Shown here one piece after another: positions 5,240 to 11,441 of a stretch of 12,075 nt of DNA. The position numbers and the translations under genes are program-made. This stretch comes from an uncultured Oscillospiraceae bacterium (GTDB taxonomy: Bacteria > Bacillota > Clostridia > Oscillospirales > Oscillospiraceae), in the NCBI GenBank assembly GCA_900763995.1, contig CAAFMK010000201.1, positions 1 to 12,075 of the forward strand, read 5' to 3'. Each line of letters opens with the position of its first letter. The stretch's first letter is position 1. The notes beneath the pieces are model-generated. The model worked only from the letters and a program-made list of their open reading frames with translations. It was not told the origin of the DNA and did not search any database.

Positions 5240-6613
5240 TCAATAGGGCCCTCTGCGGTGCCCACTCCGTCTGGAGCCGCCTACCCCCGCCCGGTAACGG
5301 CGCTTTTTGCGAAATACCAGTACACGAAGAAGAACAATGACAGCCAGCAGGCAAACAACTGCCAAAATCAGCTGCACACCGCTGTTTCGGAAAAATTGCA
5401 GGAACATCTCCTTTTTATACAGCAGCTCAGACCGCTCTACAGAGGTGACAGCAACCAGATCCAAAGTTCCATAGACCTCCCCCTCATAAGAGAGGGTTAT
5501 GGTTCCCAACACCTGTCCCTCTTCCACTGGGGCAGGTACCTCAGGAGAGAAAAGATTGATGCGGCTCTCGATCAGGTCAAGATCCATGTCCTTGGGCAGT
5601 GTACGGGTAATGGAGCCCTGGGGCTTGACATTGACCTCATCGGCCTGTCTGGACAGGGTGACACCCACCTTGGCTACAGGCTCATCCCCCCGTGTGATGG
5701 TCACCCGCTGAAAATTGCTAAAGCCCCATTTGAGCAGCCTTGCACTTTCAACCAGCTGCCCCTGTCTGGGCTTGTCATAACCGGATACCTGCATGGGGCC
5801 TGAGCCAAGAATGACGGAGACCAGCAGCGTATCCCCGTCCTCAGCAGCGGAGATGAGACATCGGCCCGCCTCACTGGTGGTGCCAGTTTTGCCGCCAATA
5901 CATTTGCTGTACACATAGCCGTCATAGTAGAGGTTGGAGATCAAGCCGTTGGTGTTGAAGAAAAACCGCTCTTTGGACATATTGGTGGCTGGGACAGTAT
6001 GGCTGGGACTTTTGATAATGGTGCGAAACAGGTCATACTCCAGCGCCTCTGCCATCATAAGGGACAGGTCATAGGCGGTGGTATAGTGTTTGTCATTGTG
6101 CAGCCCGTGGGGATTGGCAAAGTGGGTGCCCTGACAGCCAAGCTCACCGGCCCGGCGGTTCATATGGGCTACAAAGTCCTCGATAGAGCCATCTACAGCC
6201 ACAGCCAGTATATTGGCCGCCTCATTGGCAGAGGGGAGAAGCAGACAGTAGAGCAGCTCCTCCACCGTCAATATTTCCCCCTCTTTAATGCCAGCGGTGG
6301 AGGCATCCTGTACCATATTCTGATGAAGGGTCTTGTCAGCAGTGATTGGGGTCTGGGGGGTGAGCTTGCCATCGCCAATGGCCTCCATGACCAGCAGTGC
6401 AGTCATTACCTTGGTCAGACTGGCGGGATAAGCCCGGTCGGTGGCGTTTTTATCGTAGAGAACCTCGTTGTAATTGACATCAAGGAGGACTGCGTGGGTA
6501 CAAAACAGATTGAGAGGGTCACCCTCCTCCGCTCTGACAGGGGGGATTATCAGCGAGAGCAGAATGGGACACAGTACTAGAAGGCTGAGCAGGGAAGAAA
6601 CATATTTTTTCAT
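5240..6613 (-). CDS. Serine-type D-Ala-D-Ala carboxypeptidase (peptidase S11, DacA/DacF type)
   Basis: A 457-residue penicillin-binding protein predicted to remove the terminal D-Ala from peptidoglycan pentapeptides outside the membrane. A signal peptide spans about 1-28 (KKY, then a long hydrophobic core, ending near VRAEEG). The three active-site motifs are intact: SLTK (65-68, nucleophile Ser65), SAN (128-130) and KTG (242-244). A PBP5 C-terminal beta domain covers about 300-395. Instead of ending in an amphipathic anchor, the chain has a hydrophobic segment at about 412-434 and a basic RKKRRYR... tail, which should be cytoplasmic. The ATG at 6613-6611 was chosen because it starts the signal peptide and has GGAG about 10 bases upstream; an in-frame ATG-less-conserved extension to 6709 was rejected. 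Position next to spo0A may hint at a sporulation role, but that is inference. Confidence 0.92.
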   Translation of the reverse strand: MKKYVSSLLSLLVLCPILLSLIIPPVRAEEGDPLNLFCTHAVLLDVNYNEVLYDKNATDRAYPASLTKVMTALLVMEAIGDGKLTPQTPITADKTLHQNMVQDASTAGIKEGEILTVEELLYCLLLPSANEAANILAVAVDGSIEDFVAHMNRRAGELGCQGTHFANPHGLHNDKHYTTAYDLSLMMAEALEYDLFRTIIKSPSHTVPATNMSKERFFFNTNGLISNLYYDGYVYSKCIGGKTGTTSEAGRCLISAAEDGDTLLVSVILGSGPMQVSGYDKPRQGQLVESARLLKWGFSNFQRVTITRGDEPVAKVGVTLSRQADEVNVKPQGSITRTLPKDMDLDLIESRINLFSPEVPAPVEEGQVLGTITLSYEGEVYGTLDLVAVTSVERSELLYKKEMFLQFFRNSGVQLILAVVCLLAVIVLLRVLVFRKKRRYRAGVGGSRRSGHRRGPY

Positions 6614-6627
6614 ATGAAAATCTCCGT

Positions 6628-6640
6628 GTATATGGTATAC
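6628..6640. repeat. Short palindrome upstream of the carboxypeptidase gene
   Basis: GTATA-TGG-TATAC is a perfect 5-bp inverted repeat with a 3-base centre, located 15 bases before the carboxypeptidase start. The surrounding minus-strand sequence (TAGTATACCATATACA) contains -10-like hexamers but no clear -35, so the promoter there is not resolved. Confidence 0.25.
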
Positions 6641-6738
6641 TATGGGCGGTATCCCGCTGTGGGGAGTACAGCGTAATTGAAATTTTCTAAAATGGGAAGT
6701 TCCGACCAAGGGGAGAGAAATATCCCCATATAAGAAAT

Positions 6739-6768
6739 GACAGATACAATCATTATAACAAATCTGTC
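6739..6768. repeat. Inverted repeat upstream of the HhH-protein operon
   Basis: GACAGAT (6739-6745) and ATCTGTC (6762-6768) form perfect 7-bp arms around a 16-base AT-rich centre that contains TACAAT and TATAAC, both -10-like. It lies 31 bases upstream of the HhH-protein start. It could be an operator over the operon promoter. No matching -35 was found. Confidence 0.35.
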
Positions 6769-6799
6769 CAAGCTGTGCAAGGGTATGAGGGGGAGAACG

Positions 6800-7201
6800 A
6801 TGGGAAGATTGTCAAATTATGAAAAAGTGGTTCTTGGGATGACGGCCTCCTTTGTTTTGTTTACAGGACTATGGTTTTGGAACCAGAACCATAGAGAGGT
6901 GGAGTACCAGATCACCACCATTCAGCGCCGCCAGGAGATCGATACCCCACTCCCACAGCCAGAGGAACAACAAAAACAACCAGACAGCCTGTTGCCCGGA
7001 GAGAAAATCAACATCAACACAGCAGATGAGTATGATCTCCAGCGGCTTCCGGGCATTGGAGAAAAGCGCGCAAGGGATATTATAGCCTATCGGGAGCAGC
7101 AGGGGGGATTTCACTCGGTGGAGGAGCTGGATCAGGTGTCCGGCATTGGGCCTGCGATCCTGAAGGGGTTGTTGGAGTATGCCTGTGTAGAGACAGGTTA
7201 A
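6800..7201 (+). CDS. Membrane-anchored helix-hairpin-helix (ComEA-like) DNA-binding protein
   Basis: A 133-residue protein with a single N-terminal membrane segment (about 10-28), a Gln/Pro-rich linker (about 45-65) and a C-terminal pair of helix-hairpin-helix motifs: ININTA (70-75), LPGIGEKRARDII (83-95) and VSGIGPAILKGL (113-124). This is the ComEA DNA-binding module, which binds double-stranded DNA at the outer face of the membrane during DNA uptake. The SLBB domain found between anchor and HhH in full ComEA is absent, so the protein is shorter than classical ComEA (about 200 residues). No comEC lies nearby in this window. The ATG at 6800 with GGGGGAG just upstream is preferred; an ORF extension to 6737 has no support. 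It is the first gene of a close run with the two-component genes, 16 bases before the regulator. Confidence 0.82.
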   Translation: MGRLSNYEKVVLGMTASFVLFTGLWFWNQNHREVEYQITTIQRRQEIDTPLPQPEEQQKQPDSLLPGEKININTADEYDLQRLPGIGEKRARDIIAYREQQGGFHSVEELDQVSGIGPAILKGLLEYACVETG

Positions 7202-7217
7202 TTGAAGGAGATCACAT

Positions 7218-7904
7218 ATGGCAAGGATTTTATTGGTAGATGACGAGCAGGTGCTGGTCAAGGGGATCAAGTTTAACCTAGAACATGAGGGTTATGAGGT
7301 GGAAGTGGGCTATGATGGAGAGCAGGCGGTGGAGCAGGCTCGGGAGGGCAGCTTCGACCTGATTCTTCTGGATGTGATGATGCCCAAAATCGATGGCCTG
7401 CAGGCGTGTATGCGCATACGGGAGTTCTCCAATGTTCCGGTTATCATGCTCACGGCAAAAGGGGAGGACACGGACAAGATCATGGGCTTTGAGTGTGGAG
7501 CGGACGACTACATCACAAAGCCCTTTAATCTGTTGGAGCTGAAAGCCCGTGTGCGGGCACTGCTGCGGCGCTCAGGGGCCACCAAGCAGCAGCAGGGGGG
7601 GGCTATCCTCACAATAGGGCAGATCAAGCTGGATGTGGGAGCCCGTGCGGCCTGGCGGGATGGCACCCCAGTGGAGCTGACCACCAAGGAATTTGATTTG
7701 ATAGAACTGCTCATGCGTAATCCAGGGCGAGTATACAGCCGGGAAAACCTGCTCAATGTGGTATGGGGATATGAGTATATTGGTGACTACCGCACGGTGG
7801 ATGTCCATGTCCGCCGCCTGAGAGAAAAGCTGGAGCAGGACAGTGCAAACCCGGAGTACATCCGTACAAAATGGGGCGTTGGATACTATCTGAACAAAGA
7901 TTAA
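7218..7904 (+). CDS. OmpR/PhoB-family response regulator
   Basis: A 228-residue cytoplasmic transcription factor. The receiver domain (1-118) has a complete phosphorylation site: Asp8-Asp9, phosphoacceptor Asp52 in LLDVMMP, Thr79 and Lys101 in ITKPF. A short Gln/Gly linker leads to a winged-helix DNA-binding domain (about 128-226) with LTTKEFDLIELLMRNPGRVYSRENLL, a TVDVHVRRLREKL recognition helix and GVGYYL at the end. It resembles the PhoP/WalR group, but no target can be named. The ATG at 7218 follows GAAGGAG at normal spacing. It lies 37 bases before its cognate kinase and presumably receives its phosphate from it. Unlike the neighbouring Spo0A, all its receiver residues are canonical. Confidence 0.95.
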   Translation: MARILLVDDEQVLVKGIKFNLEHEGYEVEVGYDGEQAVEQAREGSFDLILLDVMMPKIDGLQACMRIREFSNVPVIMLTAKGEDTDKIMGFECGADDYITKPFNLLELKARVRALLRRSGATKQQQGGAILTIGQIKLDVGARAAWRDGTPVELTTKEFDLIELLMRNPGRVYSRENLLNVVWGYEYIGDYRTVDVHVRRLREKLEQDSANPEYIRTKWGVGYYLNKD

Positions 7905-7941
7905 GGGTCTAAATCACGGTAGATGGGAAGGTGGTGGCAGA

Positions 7942-9447
7942 TTGGCTGGAAAAAAACAAAATAAACTATCCTTTTTTTCCTCCCTTCAGGGGAAGTATGC
8001 CATCAGCTATCTGGTGGTATTTGCAGTGGTGCTGGTGCTGCTTAACACCTATCCGGTGCTGGCGTCCCAGGATCTGCTGTTTACCTCCAAGTGGGACTCG
8101 CTAAAGAGCCAGACTGCGGTGATGGGGTCTGCCCTAATGGAGCTGGAGACCCTGTCATCTGAGCAAGTGGCCAAGGTGATGAACATGCTGGACAGTACAG
8201 GAGTGGATCGGATCCTGGTGACCGATCCAGCGGGACTGATCCTTTATGACAGCGTGCTGGAGAAGGAGCGGCAGAAGTGGAAAAAGCAGGGGAAGGGGGA
8301 GCAGGGGACATTACCACCTGAGGAGTATCGGCATGCACTCAGTCAGGAGGTGGTGTCCGCCCTGAGGGGAAACGATGTATTTTACTCCCAGTACCATGGC
8401 GGCAGCTTTTTGTCCACCTCGGCCTCTCCTATCGTGTACCGCGGGCAGATCATCGGGGCAATTTATCTGCTGGATGAAGATGAGGCACAGGGGGCTCTGC
8501 TGTTGAGCCTACAGTCTAACCTGCGCAATATCTCCCTGGTGATTGCGGTGGTCACACTGGTGATGAGCGCCTTTTTTTCCAAAATACTCACCGCACGGAT
8601 TGCTGCTTTGCTCCGGGCCATCCGCATCGTGGGGGAAGGGGAGTATGGCCATCGGCTCCAGCCGGTGGGCGGGGATGAGCTGGCCCAGCTGGCAGAGGAA
8701 TTCAACCACCTGACAGACAGGCTCCAAACCACAGAGGAAGTCAGAAGGCGCTTTGTCTCTGATGCCAGCCATGAGCTGAAAACGCCCCTGGCCTCGATCC
8801 GGCTGCTGGCCGACTCCATTTTGCAGACCGACCAGATGGACCCGGACATGGTACAGGATTTTGTTACAGATATTGGCATGGAGGCTGACCGACTGACCCG
8901 GATTACAGAGCATTTGCTGACATTGACCAAGCTGGATAGCCTGCCCGCTGGAAAGACTGAGCCAGTGGATCTGACCAAGGTGACGGAGCGGGTGCTGTCC
9001 ATGCTCTCCCCTGTGGCAGATGCGGCCGGCGTGACCATTGAGAAAAATATGAAGCCACAGTGCATCGTGCTGGGAACCAGTGATGAGATGTTTCAAGTGT
9101 CCTATAATCTCATTGAAAATGCCATAAAATATAACTTTGCAGGGGGAAAGGTTTTCGTCAGCATCTACCGGGATGGAGAACAGGTCATTCTGGAGGTGGG
9201 GGATATGGGAATCGGCATCCCAGAGGAGGATCTGCCCAAGGTGTTCAATCGCTTTTACCGGGTGGACAAGGCCCGCTCCCGGGCAGCTGGAGGGACTGGA
9301 CTTGGACTGTCCATCGTCCGGGATACTGTGCGCCGCCACAATGGCTGGGTGACAGCCCGTCCCCGACATCCAGAGGGAAGTGTATTTACAGTGGGCTTTC
9401 CCCAATATTGCCCAGAGGGACAGGAGCAGGAGGGGATGGAGCTATGA
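7942..9447 (+). CDS. Membrane sensor histidine kinase (HAMP, HisKA, HATPase)
   Basis: A 501-residue sensor kinase, partner of the preceding regulator. The order is TM1 (about 19-42), an extracytoplasmic sensor (about 43-193, with a Cache/PAS-like VTDPAGLILYDS stretch at 93-104), TM2 (about 194-213), HAMP (about 214-266), HisKA with phosphorylated His277 in FVSDASHELKTPL, and a HATPase domain with N box NLIENAIKYN (389-398), G1 DMGIGIP (421-427), F box FNRFYRVD (435-442) and G2 GGTGLGLS (450-457). The layout matches the PhoR/WalK group but without a cytoplasmic PAS. Translation probably begins at TTG 7942 (AAGGTGGTGG upstream), because no ATG or GTG precedes TM1 in this frame. The stop overlaps the next gene by ATGA, indicating translational coupling. 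Confidence 0.94.
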   Translation: MAGKKQNKLSFFSSLQGKYAISYLVVFAVVLVLLNTYPVLASQDLLFTSKWDSLKSQTAVMGSALMELETLSSEQVAKVMNMLDSTGVDRILVTDPAGLILYDSVLEKERQKWKKQGKGEQGTLPPEEYRHALSQEVVSALRGNDVFYSQYHGGSFLSTSASPIVYRGQIIGAIYLLDEDEAQGALLLSLQSNLRNISLVIAVVTLVMSAFFSKILTARIAALLRAIRIVGEGEYGHRLQPVGGDELAQLAEEFNHLTDRLQTTEEVRRRFVSDASHELKTPLASIRLLADSILQTDQMDPDMVQDFVTDIGMEADRLTRITEHLLTLTKLDSLPAGKTEPVDLTKVTERVLSMLSPVADAAGVTIEKNMKPQCIVLGTSDEMFQVSYNLIENAIKYNFAGGKVFVSIYRDGEQVILEVGDMGIGIPEEDLPKVFNRFYRVDKARSRAAGGTGLGLSIVRDTVRRHNGWVTARPRHPEGSVFTVGFPQYCPEGQEQEGMEL

Positions 9448-9953
9448 GGTGGCGCAATGGACTGCTCTTTGTGCTGCTGGTGTGTTGTCTGCTCCCGGGG
9501 TGCACAGGCGGCGCAGAAAAAACAGGGTATGTACTTTATTTTGTCTCAGATGGTCAGGCTGGCCACGGCTCTGCGCTGGGGTGGGAATGCTACCCCTATG
9601 AGGAGGAACCACAGCCTGAGGTGCTGATGGAGCGGCTCCTTGCAGGCCCAAAAGAGGAGGGTCTGATCTCCCCCTTTCCACATGGCGTGACCCTGCGGGA
9701 GTGCAGATGGGACGAGGAGCGGCCAGGAGTCATGACAGTGAATCTGTCTGAGCAGTATGGAGCGTTGACTGATATAGGACTGACCCTGGCTGACTACTGT
9801 ATTGTCCTGACGCTCTCACAATTAGATGGGGTGGAATCGGTGGAGATCCTATCCAATGGAAACCCCTCCAGCTACCGCAGTCACCAGCTGATGAGCCCGG
9901 ATGAAGCGATATTGTGGGATGATCTGCCCCAGGCAAAAGGGGATTCCTCTTGA
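9444..9953 (+). CDS. GerMN-domain lipoprotein
   Basis: A 169-residue exported lipoprotein. The N-terminal signal ends in a lipobox LLPGC, with Cys20 as the expected lipidated residue, so the protein should be tethered to the outer face of the membrane. The rest is a single GerMN domain, recognisable by PEVLMERLLAGP (58-69), GVMTVNLSEQY (95-105) and YCIVLTLSQLDGVESVEI (118-135). GerMN domains occur in the germination protein GerM and in actinobacterial LpqB. Its ATG overlaps the kinase stop by ATGA, with AGGAGGGG upstream, so its production is coupled to the kinase. An accessory or ligand-sensing role for the kinase is suggested by this coupling and by the LpqB parallel, not by a known property of this family. 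An in-frame upstream extension inside the kinase gene was rejected since the signal peptide starts at 9444. Confidence 0.85.
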   Translation: MRWRNGLLFVLLVCCLLPGCTGGAEKTGYVLYFVSDGQAGHGSALGWECYPYEEEPQPEVLMERLLAGPKEEGLISPFPHGVTLRECRWDEERPGVMTVNLSEQYGALTDIGLTLADYCIVLTLSQLDGVESVEILSNGNPSSYRSHQLMSPDEAILWDDLPQAKGDSS

Positions 9954-9999
9954 CAAAATCCTTTTTTATTTGTAATCTTAAGGGTACTTGCAAAATAAT
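9950..9999 (+). promoter_or_regulatory. Putative promoter region of the metY-type gene
   Basis: A consensus TTGACA (9950-9955) overlaps the GerMN stop codon and has a weak -10 TAATCT at 17 bases (9973-9978). An alternative pair is TTGTAA (9970-9975) with AATAAT at 18 bases (9994-9999). Either gives a leader of roughly 85-110 bases. The two cannot be distinguished by eye. Confidence 0.4.
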
Positions 10000-10014
10000 C
10001 TTGCTCCACAGTTG

Positions 10015-10061
10015 GTTTACACAGTAAACAGCGTTCATTTGAGCACGGGCAGCACAGCTGC
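10015..10061 (+). other. Two small hairpins in the metY-type leader
   Basis: GTTTAC-ACA-GTAAAC (10015-10029) and GCAGC-ACA-GCTGC (10049-10061) are perfect stems of 6 and 5 bp with 3-base loops. A CTTAAG copy lies on each side (9977-9982 and 10061-10066). No S-box (SAM-I), T-box or terminator signature is visible, so a riboswitch is not claimed. Confidence 0.3.
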
Positions 10062-10090
10062 TTAAGACCATCAGAAAGAGGGGAATCTTT

Positions 10091-11374
10091 ATGAGCCACT
10101 ACAAAATGAGTACAAAATGTGTCCAGGGCGGCTATACCCCTGGAAATGGAGAGCCTCGTCAAATCCCCATCATCCAGTCCACAACATTCCGCTATTCCAC
10201 CAGCGAAGATATGGGAAAGCTGTTTGATCTGGAAGCCAGCGGATACTTCTATACCCGGCTGCAAAATCCAACCAACGACATGGTGGCAGCAAAGATCTGC
10301 GACATGGAGGGGGGGAGTGCAGCAATGCTCACCTCCTCAGGTCAGGCCGCCAATTTTTATACCGTTTTTAACATTTCCAACTGCGGTGACCATGTGGTGG
10401 CGTCCTCCAGTATCTATGGCGGCACCTACAATCTCTTCCATGTGACCATGGGGAAGATGGGGATCGACTTTACCTTTGTAGATCCTGACTGTACACCTGA
10501 GGAGCTGGAGGCCGCATTCCAGCCCAACACCAAGGCAGTTTTTGGAGAGACCATTGCAAATCCTGCGCTGACTGTGCTGGATATTGAAAAATTTGCAAAG
10601 GCCGCCCACAGCCATGGGGTGCCCCTGATCATGGACAACACCTTTGCCACCCCTGTCAACTGCCGGCCTTTTGAGTGGGGGTGTGACATCGTCACCCACT
10701 CCACCACCAAGTACATGGATGGCCATGGTGCAGGGGTAGGCGGCTGTATTGTGGACAGCGGCAACTTTGACTGGATGGCATATACTGACAAATTCCCCGG
10801 TCTGACAACCCCGGATGACAGCTACCACGGTATTACCTATGCAGAGAGATTTGGCAAGGCTGGGGCGTTTATTACAAAGTGTACCGTTCAGCTGATGCGT
10901 GACCTGGGCTCCATCCAGTCCCCGCAAAACGCCTTTTTGCTCAACTTGGGTCTGGAGAGTCTCCATGTAAGAATGGCCCGCCACTGTGAAAATGGACTGG
11001 CTGTGGCCAAATATCTGAAGAACCACCCCAAGATCTCCTTTGTTGTCTACCCTGGACTTGAGGGGGACAAATATTATGAAATGGCCCAAAAGTATCTACC
11101 AAATGGTACCTGTGGTGTGGTATCCTTTGGATTCCATGGTGGACGGAGCGCAGCTGAGACCTTTATGAAGAATCTGAGACTGGCCGCCATTGAGACCCAT
11201 GTGGCTGATGCCAGAACCTGCTGTTTGCATCCCGCTTCCACCACCCACCGTCAGATGACAGAGGAAGAGCTGGCCATGGCGGGGATCACCCCCGACCTGG
11301 TACGCCTCTCCTGTGGAATTGAGGATGCCAGCGACCTGATTGCAGATATTCAGCAGGCACTGGAAAGGGTATAA
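10091..11374 (+). CDS. O-acetylhomoserine aminocarboxypropyltransferase (O-acetylhomoserine sulfhydrylase)
   Basis: A 427-residue PLP enzyme of the Cys/Met metabolism family (fold type I), predicted to make homocysteine from O-acetyl-L-homoserine and sulfide in the cytoplasm. Signatures are the PLP-phosphate contact YTRLQNPTND (54-63), SSGQAANF (82-89), the PLP-ring Asp in IMDNTFATP (180-188, Asp182), and THSTTKYMDGHG (202-213) with the Schiff-base Lys207. The length and the insertion with FPGLTTPDDSYHGI are typical of O-acetylhomoserine sulfhydrylases rather than of the shorter (about 380-400 residue) cystathionine gamma-synthase or lyase enzymes. A methionine gamma-lyase activity cannot be excluded from sequence alone. 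The ATG at 10091 has AGAGGGG about 8 bases upstream. The gene has its own promoter-like region after the GerMN gene, and no met genes adjoin it. Confidence 0.92.
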   Translation: MSHYKMSTKCVQGGYTPGNGEPRQIPIIQSTTFRYSTSEDMGKLFDLEASGYFYTRLQNPTNDMVAAKICDMEGGSAAMLTSSGQAANFYTVFNISNCGDHVVASSSIYGGTYNLFHVTMGKMGIDFTFVDPDCTPEELEAAFQPNTKAVFGETIANPALTVLDIEKFAKAAHSHGVPLIMDNTFATPVNCRPFEWGCDIVTHSTTKYMDGHGAGVGGCIVDSGNFDWMAYTDKFPGLTTPDDSYHGITYAERFGKAGAFITKCTVQLMRDLGSIQSPQNAFLLNLGLESLHVRMARHCENGLAVAKYLKNHPKISFVVYPGLEGDKYYEMAQKYLPNGTCGVVSFGFHGGRSAAETFMKNLRLAAIETHVADARTCCLHPASTTHRQMTEEELAMAGITPDLVRLSCGIEDASDLIADIQQALERV

Positions 11375-11441
11375 GGTATGATGACAGCTTCCGCTGTGTA
11401 ACCTGCGGTTTGAGCTGGACATTTGAAAGGATGAATATGTA

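Noticed and set aside
5999..6580. 193-codon open frame on the plus strand
   Set aside because: It is a shadow of the carboxypeptidase gene, whose minus-strand frame carries all three active-site motifs; no ribosome binding site or homology for the antisense frame.
9954..10090. SAM riboswitch or T-box upstream of the metY-type gene
   Set aside because: Neither the S-box core (AGAGNNGGAGGGA... type) nor a T-box AGGGTGGAACCGCG-like sequence is present, and there is no terminator or anti-terminator pair; only two short hairpins are seen.
10337..11089. 250-codon open frame on the minus strand
   Set aside because: It lies wholly antisense to the well-supported O-acetylhomoserine sulfhydrylase gene and its translation resembles no known family.
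11379..11402. Tiny ORF between the metY-type gene and DUF3783 gene
   Set aside because: Only seven codons, no clear ribosome binding site; more likely chance, next to a short ACAGC-TTCC-GCTGT hairpin without a T-run.
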